Part shown: positions 43,201 through 53,426 of the stretch, piece by piece | Layout: each line of letters begins with the position of its first letter | How positions within the stretch are numbered: position 1 is the first letter of the stretch | Source: Nyssa sinensis | Taxonomy: Eukaryota; Streptophyta; Magnoliopsida; Cornales; Nyssaceae | Length of the DNA: 64,000 bases | NCBI GenBank assembly: GCA_008638375.1 | Contig: CM018036.1 | Location: forward strand, 1,834,001 to 1,898,000 | Direction of reading: 5' to 3' | Translations under genes and position numbers: made by a program | Notes under the pieces: generated by a model | Told to the model about the DNA's origin: nothing | The model's database searches: none | The model's input: the letters and a program-made list of their open reading frames with translations, nothing else

Positions 43201-45958
43201 CATTGATGTCTTACGGTTTTTTTTTTTTTTTTTTTTTTTTATGATTGGTAAATGTAACTTGAATTGATGAAAGGACCTGAAAAAAGCACCCCACAATTAC
43301 AATTTGGGGTTGGCTACAATAATTAAAGCCTAAGGTCCCTCGAAAATTCATGAATCTATCTAAATACATAGCGTATTCTTCTCTAATTCAAAAGAAAAAA
43401 GTTATTCCAAAACCTATCCTTAAATTTTCAAGGGTGAGTTTCCTCCCCTTCAAAAACTCTTCGATTTATTTCTCTCGGTAAACACCACATAAGACCAAGG
43501 ATCAAAATTTCGTTTCGTAGTGTTGTTTCGGTCATCTAGAAAATGGAAACGTTTCGGAAACATAGTGAAAATGATGAAAAAAATTAAAATGTATAGAAAC
43601 ACTCGAAAATATAAAATAAAATATATGAATATGTGAAGATAAATAATATAATTAATTGAAAATGTTTTAGGGTAGATGTCCTTTCACACAAGAAGATACT
43701 AGGGTGAAATTAAAAAAAAAAAACATAAATGTTAATTAGTCATTAATACCAAATAACTATTTACTTATTAAAAACTAGTATAGAAGATTTAAAGCTAATT
43801 TGTTTATGTAATATAAATTTATTATATATTTTTTTATAAATTATGCAAAATTATTATAAACCATAAAATAATAAATATATATTGTGTAATATTCACAAAT
43901 TAGACAATTTGACACAAGTTACATATAATATGATAAGTAAAAATAAAGTAATTTAAGCCTATTATAATTAGTAACTAAATATTAAAATAAATTATTTATC
44001 TATATTTTATTTTCACTATTTTTACTTTTTATTGTCTACTGTTTTTTAGGAAAAATAGAAATATCTTCTTATAATTTTAGATTTTAATCTTTCAATCTTC
44101 TCCATTTAAAAAACAAATGGATATTATTTTTTTACCAACTTCAAGAAATATTGCTGATACAAAAGAAATGTTTCCATTGTTTCGGTATGTTTCCACTTGT
44201 TTTGGTATATTTCTACGGAAACAACTTTGTTTCCATAGAAATGTGTAAATTTCGGTATTCCACTGTTATTTTGTTTCGGTTCACTAGGAAACAAAAACAT
44301 TTGGGCAGTTTTGATGGAAACAAAATGAAATTTTGATCTCTGCATAAGACAAGTAGGTGCCATTTTCCAAGCTATCTTCAATTCCCTCCGAAGCCTTTTG
44401 CACCTCCATCCCAAAAAAAGATCTTTGACTCTTGCCAGCATTACCCAAGAGTACCCAAAATTACCCAAAAGTAAGATCCAATGGTCCCTCGCATATGTAC
44501 TATATAAGAGAAGTTGATTTACCATGTCTTGCTCCTCCTTGCATAGAGCACATCGATTTAGGAGTTGAAAACCTCTTCGCTTTAGATTATCAATTGTCAA
44601 TATTGCCCCCCATGCCGCCTCTCAAGCAAAAAAAGGAGGCTTTTGTGGGCACTCTAGACTTCTAAATCACCTTCCAAGGGAACAGATCACATTGATGTCT
44701 TATGTTAATGTCATTATTTGTTTGCTTGTATCTTTTATGCATGCGTTGTTGAATCACCTGAATTTGTGAGTCACTTGTATTTTATATGGTCATTGTTTCT
44801 TTTATATATCTATAGGTATAAAGAATATGTGAGGGAGTATGGTGAGAAACATGACAGTTACTGCTCACTGAACAGGAGTTTAGAGACGTACAGGTATTAT
44901 GAAAATTTTATTTGCTCATGTCCAAGTTTTGTGCTTTCCGTTCTAATGTTGATTGTTAGATGAATTCCGAATTGTGCTTGTTGGTCAATTTTTGTTTTTT
45001 TACCTAGCAGTGTTTGGTTCCTATGCAGGGATGAGTTCCAGCAACTTGGAAGGGAACTTGAAAGTACCAAAGGAAGGGATATGGAGAAATATTATAACAT
45101 TTTGGGGCAGTTAAAGGAATCCTATTGCCAGTGTGGAATGGTGGGTTTTGTTTTTTATGTTGGGTTTCATATGTATGGACTCCATATAATGCTCGAATGA
45201 ATTGATTAAGCCTTTGGACAACAAAATTTGTTTCTTTATCAAATATTAATTTTTTGATTGTATTTTTTCACTCTAGTCTATTCTTCATGAGGTAGAAATC
45301 AACTTAGACCTGGATTAAATAACTATTCTTACATCCGTTAGTAACTTCTTATGGGATTTAGATTTACCAATCCCATTGTTGGATTAGAAATCTGAGGGTT
45401 AAAAGATACAAGTTAATCTCCCTTTGTTATTAGCGTGTATTGTGTAAGTTTCTTTGAATATCTACTATTCTACTGCAAGCAAAGTGCTTTGATGTTTGGG
45501 AGATATTTGGATTGATTATAATTTTGGCAAGCACAAGGAATGCCCCGTGACTTGTTTGTAAAATGTTTTACACATTATTTTCATGGATAAAGGGAACATA
45601 TAACAATTATTCTTTGAATTGCATCAAAGTTGGTCTCCAGCTGTATAATATACTATAACAATAGTTGCATGGTTTCTATGTGATTTTTTGAACTTTCGAG
45701 TCTGACTAAGTTTACAATTTAACTTGTGCAGAGACATAAACAGCTGAAGAAAATATTTGTTGTGCTTCATGAAGAATTGAAGGTTATTAATCCAAACCAG
45801 TCAATTTTGAACTTTGAATTCTCTTCTTCCAATTTAACACTAATTCATTTAATAATTTGTGGTAACCTTTTATGATAGCTTAAGAATACTATAATACCTT
45901 GTTGCAGCACCTGAGGCAGATGATTATAGATTATGCTGTTTCATATAGAAGAGATTGA
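28300..45958 (+). CDS. ELL-like RNA polymerase II elongation factor with occludin/ELL domain, 12 exons
   Basis: The exons are 28300-28662, 34320-34546, 36906-36973, 38902-38973, 39177-39538, 39740-39808, 39891-39979, 41054-43189, 44816-44893, 45029-45140, 45732-45782 and 45908-45958. They join in frame into 1225 aa. The glycine/arginine-rich start is followed by a conserved N-terminal block (about 68-220, with FSLVTGNPLDFAMIIRLAP and FRFTWSREMGDLCD). Then come a basic nuclear-signal-like KKRKLEPPP (about 235-243) and a segment like a winged helix (about 345-405, DLRSMLISLLIENPKGMSL). A long disordered region includes a Ser/Asp-rich run near 497-555. A coiled-coil-like end (1129-1225, starting YKEYVREYGEKHDSY) resembles the occludin/ELL homology domain. 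The order parallels animal ELL, which suppresses polymerase pausing. The function in plants is inferred. Exon 8 alone codes for more than 700 residues. Confidence 0.85.
29600..31585 (+). mobile_element. Internally deleted LINE, sense strand, in ELL-like intron 1
   Basis: It opens with the endonuclease start MILLSWNVRGLN and CLQETK, then GGDFNV. It next jumps to the region past the reverse transcriptase (LVQSSFLGKWMWQLG, then GCGIWKTIRKERKE) and ends with the block RVPNKAAFFCLVS and a zinc-binding remnant. The RT core (RQGDP, FADD) is missing, so several kilobases were lost around 30200-30420. Stops and frameshifts occur throughout. The tail TTTATTGATAAAAAAA near 31580 marks the 3' end. Confidence 0.8.
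31590..33107. other. Rest of ELL-like intron 1 left of the hAT copy: no gene recognised
   Basis: A GC-richer patch at about 31790-32030 has short open frames on both strands without recognisable similarity. A diverged direct repeat (AACAAAAGCATTC at about 32115 and again at about 32220, each followed by a TCATCAAAT motif) has a period near 105 bp. The stretch 32300-32720 has a moderately long minus-strand frame with no domain that I recognise. The GC patch could be a captured gene fragment. Confidence 0.5.
33116..33794. mobile_element. Non-autonomous hAT element, copy A
   Basis: The terminal inverted repeats are CAAGGATCAAAATTTCGTTTC and the inverse of GAAACGATATTTTGATCCTTG. They are flanked by a perfect 8-bp duplication GGAGCAGC at 33108-33115 and 33795-33802. 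The ends CAAGG and an 8-bp target site are typical of hAT elements. Subterminal regions are dense in GTTTCC/GGAAAC motifs, as in hAT transposase-binding regions. The AT-rich centre has no transposase. It lies in ELL-like intron 1, inverted relative to copy B. Confidence 0.88.
34684..34704. repeat. (AC)n microsatellite
   Basis: About ten AC dinucleotides followed by a short AT stretch, within intron 2 of the ELL-like gene. Confidence 0.8.
35571..35606. repeat. Compound C16-A20 homopolymer tract
   Basis: Sixteen C join directly to twenty A within ELL-like intron 2. It is the complement-order counterpart of the T-G tracts at 9319 and 11078. Confidence 0.9.
36668..36788 (-). mobile_element. tRNA-derived SINE, copy 3, with perfect 16-bp target-site duplication
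   Basis: TTGGTATTTCAAAGTT occurs at 36652-36667 and 36789-36804 on either side. The minus-strand element has the body CCTCCACCTTCCCATATGG and an A-rich tail that is partly replaced by an (AC)n run (about 36687-36708). The intact duplication makes it the youngest of the three copies seen. It lies in intron 2 of the ELL-like gene, upstream of exon 3. Confidence 0.8.
38460..38735 (+). mobile_element. Probable LINE 3'-end fragment in ELL-like intron 3
   Basis: The sequence ends with TTTTGTAAATGGGTTCGCCCTCC-like text (parts: TTTTGTAAATGGG, TTCGCCCTCCTTAGGAGG), then a TA-rich run. This resembles the 3' untranslated tail of the LINE at 31500-31585 (TTTGTATGGGTTCACCTCC). No coding remains. The assignment rests on this short similarity. 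Confidence 0.4.
43214..44686 (-). mobile_element. 5'-truncated LINE in ELL-like intron 8, split by a hAT element
   Basis: The 16-bp duplication TCACATTGATGTCTTA occurs at 43198-43213 and 44687-44702. The minus-strand insert starts (plus-strand right side) with a truncated ORF2 end coding NLKRRGFQLLNRCALCKEE and DLFLGWRCKRL, and finishes in a poly(A) tail seen as about 25 T from 43217. A second transposon occupies 43496-44342. The LINE itself accounts for about 620 bp. Confidence 0.88.
43496..44342. mobile_element. Non-autonomous hAT element, copy B, nested in a LINE
   Basis: The ends are CAAGGATCAAAATTTCGTTTC and the inverse of TGAAATTTTGATCTCTG. They are flanked by a perfect 8-bp duplication CATAAGAC at 43488-43495 and 44343-44350. 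The reverse complement of its right part matches the left part of copy A over about 200 bp (for example GTGGAATACCGAAAT and CCAAAACAAGTGGAAAC), so it is the same family in the opposite orientation. There is no transposase. Confidence 0.88.
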
Positions 45959-46570
45959 TGCGTTTCTCAGCTTCTAGACCCTGTTGAGGATTCTCTGCAT
46001 TTCTCTTTAGTTCGAGGTTGTGTTCCAATGATGGTGCCTCAATTTTGTAAATGGTTATAAATGGTTTAAGGGGGAGACCGAGTTATAAATTGATTACGAA
46101 GGCCAAAACACTCGAGTATTTTGGTGCATATCAAAAGCTTCAAAGCAATTGAGGATTTTGCTTTCCATATCAAAAGCTTCAGAGCAATTCGGTAAGAGGG
46201 TCTCAACAATTTTATACTCTGGTCATGTCAAGAACGAAGTTGAGAGCCACAACACTAGAGGATTTTGGTTCATATCAAAAGCTTTGCAGCAATTTGTATA
46301 GAGGGTATTTCAGGATGAATCTTCTCAAGGAGGCGTATGCACAGAATATGTGCCATATTGTTTTCTGCCCCCCCCCCCCCCCCCCCCCCCCCTTCTCTTT
46401 TTTTTTCCTTAAAATTTTTAGATTTTCATGCAAGTTTTGTTGCTTCTGGCTGCAACAATGTAAGAAAGTTTTTCTTTTTCTTTTCCTTCTCAAATTTTTG
46501 CAACTGAACAAAGGCTGTTGTACAGTATCACCCCCTTTTGATACTCCAATTAGAGCTAGCTGACTGAGAT
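45959..46570 (+). other. Probable 3' untranslated region of the ELL-like gene
   Basis: Downstream of the stop codon the sequence has three copies of CATATCAAAAGCTT (near 46127, 46168 and 46272), each followed by a variant of CAAAGCAATT. A run of 25 C lies at 46368-46392. The exact polyadenylation site is not evident, so the right limit is approximate. Confidence 0.45.
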
Positions 46571-47622
46571 GTGGTTAACCATGGAGAAAATAAGTAGTAA
46601 AGCAATAATAATCTTAGGAAAAAATTTGTGGAAAATTTTCTTTAGTTTTGGGCAATTCAGTCTTGTCACTGTAAGATTTGTTCATGGTATCCCTAAAGGT
46701 GACCCAAACTTAAATATAAATCAATTTTTTTTTCCAACTTTTGACTCAAATCCATTCTAAATTTATTTTTAATTTTTGATTTAAACTTAAAATTAAATCA
46801 ATGTAATATTATTTACAAGTTCGAATCATTGTTTAAAGATAAATTTAAAATTTTAGAACATAATAAATTTTTTTTCAAAACATTTGAGTAAAAACAAAGT
46901 GACCATTAGAGAGTTTCAAACTCAAATAAAATTTTTATTCATTTTTTTCTTAAATTTAAGTAATTAATGGCCACCTTATAACCCTTTATATTTTATATTT
47001 TTTTAGGTGAAAGATGTTTATTTCCTATTCATAACTTTTATGGATAAGATTACCTAAGGTGATAATTAAAACACCAAAGTGAGGTAAAAAGTGTAGTGTG
47101 ATTTACATAATTTGGATAGAATAAATGCTTTCAATTATGGGGGAAAATGCTTCTTTGTATGAATTATTTGGTTTATAATCTTATTTTTATAGTGCGAATT
47201 TTTTTAAAATTTTGTTGAAATAATCTAATGATATAATTGATTCATTCTAAGAAAAAAAAAACAAAAGAAAAATTAAAATTAAAGTCTCCCATGACAAAAG
47301 GAGGGAGTTAGGAAAAAATTAATACTCCGTCTTAGGCTTTAAAAAAGGGTAAAAGTTTGTTATGGCATTTTCCTATTATTAATTTAATAATAGTTTGATG
47401 GATTATTATTTTGTATTAATAATTATTAATAATATTTATGACATTGTTATTATGGCACGATTCGATACTGGTTCATCCGAGGCTCCGAATCCGATCGGTT
47501 TGAGGAATGATCCGGTTTAAAGACATTGGTAAATTTATACTAGGGTTTTATTACATTACACATTTTGAAGCTGGAACTGAAGTGACGGGCTGCATTCAGG
47601 TCGGAGGACGCTAGGGGGCGAA
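46571..47622. promoter_or_regulatory. Upstream region of the uS8/S15a gene with a telo-box-like motif
   Basis: The region is AT-rich and without a gene. At 47540-47549 the plus strand reads CTAGGGTTTT, the complement of AAAACCCTAG. This resembles the plant telo-box (AAACCCTAA), which is known to be frequent in promoters of ribosomal-protein and translation genes. It lies about 75 bp upstream of the start codon. No unique TATA box can be chosen in this AT background. Confidence 0.45.
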
Positions 47623-48852
47623 ATGGGAAGGAGGATTCTGAACGACGCCTTGAGGACGATTGTCAATGCAGAGAGGAGAGGCTTTGCCACTGCTCAACTT
47701 CAGCCTGTTTCAACTGTAATGGCATCCTTTCTCAAAATAATGAAAAATCGAGGTATTTTAGTTTTAGCTCTGCCTATAATCTATGCATATACATATACAT
47801 GTACATGTGCTTATGGGTTTCCGTTTGGCCCTAACCGTCTTGTAACATTCTGTTTGGATAACGAGGAATATTAAAGAGAAGAGGATGCGGAATGGTTTCT
47901 GGATGTTAAAAACTCAGGATTTTCTCATTTTATTGGGTCCCCAACGTAGAAGAATTTAGGATTCAATATTCTTGTTTCTTCCCCGTGACATTTTATCTGG
48001 AACAAAAAGAGCATTATATCTTTTCCCTTGCTCTCCCATTAACGCTTTTGGGATTCAAAAACTCGTTGATTAGTTATTGTTGTTGTTTTTTTCCCGGTTG
48101 ATTATTATGATACAGTTTCTGTGTAGAGAAATTATGTGGGGGACTAGGATGGGAAGAGTTGGGGTTTTTAAGTTTTAATGTTGGAGAATAGCTTTCCCTT
48201 AAATTCGCACTGATAATTCAAAATCAAAATTGGGAACCCGTGTAGAAGTGTGATTGGGATTAAAGTGCATCTCCGGTGGTTACTCAAATCCAAACTCAAA
48301 CCCATACCAAATCTGTTTTTACTCCAACTGAGTAAAACCTTTTTCAACCCAAGATTCAAACCCATACTAATTCTGTTTTTACTCCAACTGAGGCCCAAAT
48401 TTGTTGTAAACTCAAATTTATAACTCTTAACTTAATTTGAGTTAGAGTTTGAGTTGCCACTGGAGATGGTTGCTTCCTTGAATCTTATAAAAAAAAATAC
48501 CAAAAGAAATTATGGGATGGGAAATTGACTTTTTGGAGGGGTATTCTACTACTTTATAGAAGCCATAGTGGTTAGGTCCTAATTATTAAATGTGGTGAGG
48601 GTGAAGGCTGAGGGAAATGAGCGGCAGTCTTCAGATGTATACTTTTTGGAGATATGCAAGTATTCAATCATCTATACTTATAATTAAATTTTCAAATAGG
48701 ATGTGCTTGAAGTTCATTCTTGAGTTGAAGCTTGGACGTATGGAGATCTATATCCAGTCCTGGGAAAAAATGGAGGGCATGGGTTGGTGAATAGTGGTAG
48801 CAAAGGGTTTCCTTTTGTGAAAGCTTTTTAATTCCCTATATGTACGGAAGAT

Positions 48853-48891
<39 letters not shown>

Positions 48892-51800
48892 TGGATAAGA
48901 TGGTTTTACCATTTACCCTTAATTGTTAAACATAACTGGAGGTATTAGACTTTTTTCGCCCGTTGGATGGGAAAATTGAACCGGGATTTGTATTTTTCTC
49001 CTTCTTCTCGACTACTTGCTTAAGTATAGTTGCAAATGACTTTGGATAGACCAGGGTTCGTTGGAAAGGAATTTTGAAGTTTTAGAGTCCATCTAAAGCT
49101 TCTTTGTTTGTGTGGACGGCTGCTTTGTAGCTCATCTTGATTTTGAATAATTTGGGTTGGACAAGCAAGCTTTTCCTAATTGGTTTGATGTGTGTAAGAT
49201 GCTGGAGGAAAGCACTGATCATCTTTGGCTTCATTGTGGGGGTGGCGAGAGATTTATGGGCTATGTTCTTATCTTTGTTTGGGTTTCAATGAATTATGGC
49301 TCAGTTGATTCACACAGTGTAGTTAAAGGCAAAAGGCGCTAAGGTCTTATATTGACTGAAAAGCGAGGCGACAAAAAAACGCTAGTCTGAATGAAGTAGA
49401 CGCTAACTTATAAAAATAATTAAAAATATATATTATACATTAAATATGCATTTATTCTAAGTTAAACAATATTTTATGTAATAATTCTCTTTTAATACTA
49501 AAAAAATTAATATAAAAGATAACAAAACATAATTAAGTTTTAAGTAAAGAAACCATTCTAAATTTTTTCTTTCCTTTTTACTACTTTTATAATGGTTAAA
49601 TATTGTCCAAACAAAAATAGCTTTAATCCTAAAACAACTAGGCAAGAAACATGAGCACATTCAAGTAAAATATGCTTCAATTGAGGCTCTTTCCTTAACG
49701 CCTTAGTCAAGGCAAGCGCTTAGGCACCGCCTTATTAAAATCTCCTCACCTGAATTGTGTTGAGGTGTTACGCCTCAACTTCGCCTCGCCTTATCGTCCA
49801 AGTGAGCACTTGGTTGCCTTTGACAACACTGGATTCATGATCTTTTGGCCTGCTGGGTAGGCGGACTCCTAGAGGTAGAGTTCGTAGGGAGGCAATGCCG
49901 CTTTGTTTGATAATTGATATGATGCATTTGGAGGGAGTAGAACATGCACACTTATGAGAATATAGAGATGTCTGTCCATAGGCTTAAGAAGATTTTACTG
50001 AATACTTTCTATTTTTGGATTTACACTTTTGTAATTTTTTGTTTGGAAAATTTGAATTAGATGGAGCCTCCTATATACCTCATGTATATATGGGCGCCTT
50101 CCCTTAGGTGATTGTTTTTTTTTTGATAGGTAAAGAGAGAAAACATATTAAAAGGTACCCGAGGGGGCGAACCTGAGAATAGGTTGCAAAAGCTGAGTTA
50201 CTATTTTCAATTTCCTAGAATGACATAAGATGTTTGGTTTTGCCTGAATTAAACCATAACTAATTGGTAAGTTGTATTTCTGCCAAATTAAGAAAGGAAG
50301 AAAAAGCTTGTTTCTTGGGACAATCACGTTTTATGATGGGGACATTCCTTTTTTCTTCTTGTCCTTTTGTTTTGGGGGAGGTGAGCAGATGCCAAAGTAC
50401 CAAAAGATTAATGGGAGATTTCAAGCCAAAGTTGCTTCACTTGGGTTATAATTGGAACACTTTGAACTAAAGGCATTGAAAAACCAAAAAAAAAATATAA
50501 AACTTTATATAGCAGATGATGAAATAGTATTTTAGTTTTTAACATGTCAATGTTGTATTTGTTACTACTTATATATGGTTTATTTTTAAGTTTTATTTTA
50601 TTTTTCTCTACTTGACAATGGCTAGGTGGTGTTGTATAAAGACGGTAGTTATACTCCAACTAAGACTTAAGTATCTAATATCATATCAATAGGATTTTGC
50701 CAACTACGCTGTCGGCTTCCTATATGAATGCGATGCTTTTTGTTTTTTGATAGGCGAGATATGTCCTTGGTGGTCTTCTATAAATGTGATATTTTAATGT
50801 TTTCGATAAGTAAAAATTCATTGAAAAGTGCCTGAGGGAGGCAAACCCATGTACAAAAGGATAGCTCCAAGCTAGAGCTTGCAACTACTCAAAAAATCTA
50901 TAAAAATATTTATTCATGAAGGGAAATCACTAGCTACCTATAGTTGTAAATTTTTTTTAAAAAACTCCTTTAATCTAATTATGGGGGTTTCTTCCCCCAC
51001 AAAAATCCTACTATTCCTTACCAGCCAAAGGCACCCAAAAAGACACGGTGGCAATTTTCCTTTGACCTATCTTGTTATTGATATTCAGTTATGGTTCATT
51101 TTTCTCAGGATGAAAGCACAAAATAGATGATTTGTCAAGCACCTTGGATGATATTGGCGATTTTTATATTTTTCTGAATTGTTGATCTGCTTTCCAGGAT
51201 ATATTAAAGATTTCCAAGTGTATGATCCTCACAGAGTTGGAAAGATAACTGTGGAATTGCAGGGAAGGATAAATGACTGTCGGGCTCTCACATATAGACA
51301 GGACATTAAGGCCCAAGAAATTGAGAAATATAGGATACGTTCACTTCCGACCCGTCAGGTTTGTGTTGTTTTTCTTTTGTTTTTAGCAGTTGAACTAATT
51401 TGATATGTAAATTGAATTAAGATTTCGAAGTCTTCAAGGGCCTTGAATAGACTAGAACGGGTGGCTGAATGATTTCGGCCCTTCATTATTTCTCATGTTG
51501 AGATTTAGACATTTGGTTAATAATTTGATTTTCGATTTTTCTATTTCTTTTGCATTACAGACCATCTATTATTACATTCAACCTGTAAATGGCGGCATTG
51601 AGCTTTGATTTCCCACATTACTTTTTACAGGACTGTGCTCATAAGTGTTGGGGCTTATAATCATTAATATTACTTAAAAAAAATGCTCATCTGAAGAAGC
51701 ATTTTTGGTGGAAGCATGCATAAAGCGGGTCAGACTAAAAGCTGTAAATTTGCTATTACTTTCATGAGGCAATATTACATGGAAATATACAAAGGAATAA

Positions 51801-52987
51801 ACATCACAATTAATGAGAAGAAATGGAATGTGAGTCTATGCTTCATATCCTTTGTAGTAGATTAATTTCTATTTTATGAGTTAGACATGCATCAAGAATT
51901 TGCACATTGTAGGGTAACATATGCGGTCTCAGGCTTATCATTAATGCAGCAATGGAGTTGCATTTTGATATGAGTTATTAAAATACACAAAATCATGAAT
52001 TTTGTCTGGGAATGAAAAGGCTGAAGAGTTCAAAAATTGCTTGTGTTGTGTACTTATGGCAATTTTGTAAAATGACGTGTTGATTCAAACTTGTTTTACT
52101 GGCTTATTGTCAATTACCTCATGTTCAACATTTAACCGTTATAACGGTGTATCCATGTGGATTTGTGCAATCCAATCATGCGAATTCTAGGACTTACATG
52201 CCTTGAGTGGACGTGTTGTCACATCAGACACGGACATGGCTAGGCATGCCATGAGATATGCCTGACAGGCATATACTTACAATGTTGGCATGTTAACTAG
52301 TGTTCTTTCCCCTCAATGTTACCCAAACACTTGAGGCTGCTTGTTATCGTTCTTGAAGAGTTGTCTTTGGAAACATTATTGTATACTAAATAACCCAAGG
52401 TTTGAAAGGGTCAAGTTAGTGTATTTGTAATCCAAAAATGGTGGAGTTTTTAAGATATCTTTTAAATAACAGTTCCAGGAAACACATGTGAAATGGGATT
52501 TTATGCCTCCCCTTTGGGGTTGGGGGGGGGGGGGGGGGTTTGAAAGCAAATACAGTACCAAATAGGCACTAATTTTATTATTATTATTGTTTGTTATCAT
52601 CATTTTGTAATGCATTTTAAAAATATAGTTAATCTGAGTTGGAGAATGGCTGTTATTCTTGGCACCATTCTTTTTATTAGTCAGTAGTAGTATTGGCACA
52701 GCCCAGTTCCACTTCAAAGCCTCAATGGCCTTCCCTTGACATTGTGAAGGAGAATATTGCCCTCTCGAAAACTGTAACATTCTGTTGGTTTTTTCTAGCT
52801 TCACCTTAGTATTGGAATTGCTCTGAAAATTTCAAGTTATCTAATCTATGCGTTAGAAAACAATATATATTTTAGAAACTCATCGAAGAAAAGGTGAAAA
52901 ATTCATGATTGGCACCTTAGTATACAAATCATGAAACCTTGTCTATGAGCCTTCATTATATATTTGTAGAACTCTCTACGAATTGCC

Positions 52988-53039
<52 letters not shown>

Positions 53040-53426
53040 TGAACATTCTATAATACCATTCATGCTTGCATATTGTATTTTTCACCATTTTTTAATACTC
53101 GAGGATTAAACATCACGAGTCGTGAAGCAAAGGCATTGGAGAAAAGAGATGGAATGTTTCTTATTACCCCAAAGATATTGTTTTGGTGCTTGTGAATATG
53201 GTTACGTGTGTTGTGATAAACTAAAACTTCTAATCATTGTTGGTTATCATTCACTTCACAACCTTTCACCCAACCCAAGGGGAACTGACTGACTCTAACT
53301 AATTCTGCTTTCTTGCTCCTCATGCAGTGGGGCTATGTTGTGATTACAACACCAAATGGAGTTTTAGATCACGAAGAGGCAATCCAACAGAATGTGGGTG
53401 GTCAGGTTCTTGGGTACTTCTACTGA
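47623..53426 (+). CDS. RPS15A: Ribosomal protein uS8 / S15a, probably mitochondrial type, 3 exons
   Basis: Exons 47623-47752, 51198-51358 and 53328-53426 join in frame into 129 aa. The protein starts [20 protein letters not shown]. It continues with [33 protein letters not shown] and a C-terminal [18 protein letters not shown]. This is the S8 family fold that binds small-subunit rRNA. Cytosolic S15a typically starts MVRISVLNDALKSM. The [13 protein letters not shown] start and the LPTRQWGYVV region instead match the divergent plant S15a forms reported in mitochondria (recalled knowledge). No N-terminal presequence is obvious. Intron 1 (3.4 kb) holds LINE and hAT debris. Intron 2 (about 2 kb) holds a G tract and a CT/TA microsatellite. 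No lesion is seen. Confidence 0.93.
48266..48470. mobile_element. MITE-like element with internal direct repeat
   Basis: The left end GCATCTCCGGTGGTTACTCAAA and the inverted right end AACCATCTCCAGTGGCAACTCAAA form imperfect terminal inverted repeats (about 14 of the first 20 positions agree). Inside, CAAACCCATAC followed by TCTGTTTTTACTCCAACTGAG occurs twice about 60 bp apart (given here in shortened form). Target duplication is unclear. A related end (GAGTAACCACTGGAGAG) occurs at about 57408. Confidence 0.5.
48857..48888. repeat. (CT)n microsatellite
   Basis: About 16 CT dinucleotides in intron 1 of the uS8/S15a gene. Confidence 0.85.
49000..50115 (+). mobile_element. Decayed LINE 3' region, interrupted by a hAT-like element
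   Basis: Plus-strand translation before 49314 shows the motif [13 protein letters not shown] and a broken zinc-binding stretch. After 49832 it continues with a segment like the tail of ORF2 ([15 protein letters not shown]). Frames are broken by several stops. The 3' end lies near 50115. The interrupting element is 49315-49831. Confidence 0.65.
49315..49831. mobile_element. hAT-like non-autonomous element of another family
   Basis: The ends are CAGTGTAGTTAAAGGCAAAAG and the inverted CAGTGTTGTCAAAGGCAACC. The flanks GATTCACA (49307-49314) and GATTCATG (49832-49839) agree at six of eight positions. CAGTG ends plus an 8-bp site fit hAT. Subterminal motifs such as GGCGCTAAGG and CGCCTTAGTC/AAGGCAAGCG are rich in GGCG/CGCC. 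There is no ORF. Confidence 0.65.
50116..51060 (-). mobile_element. Antisense LINE tail fragments in uS8/S15a intron 1
   Basis: Two places begin with T or TTTTCGATAGGT/AAGTAA-type sequence (50125 and 50797). Each is followed by a segment like TTAAAAGGTACCCGAGG or TTGAAAAGTGCCTGAGGGAG and GGCAAACCCATGTACAAAAGG. That is the usual complement of plant LINE 3' ends, compare 10145 and 14130. No coding frame is conserved. Confidence 0.5.
52522..53037. repeat. G17 tract and compound (CT)n(TA)n microsatellite
   Basis: A run of 17 G sits at 52522-52538. A CT run at about 52987-53006 passes directly into a TA run at 53007-53037. Both are in intron 2 of the uS8/S15a gene. The sequence between them shows no feature that I can name. 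Confidence 0.8.
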
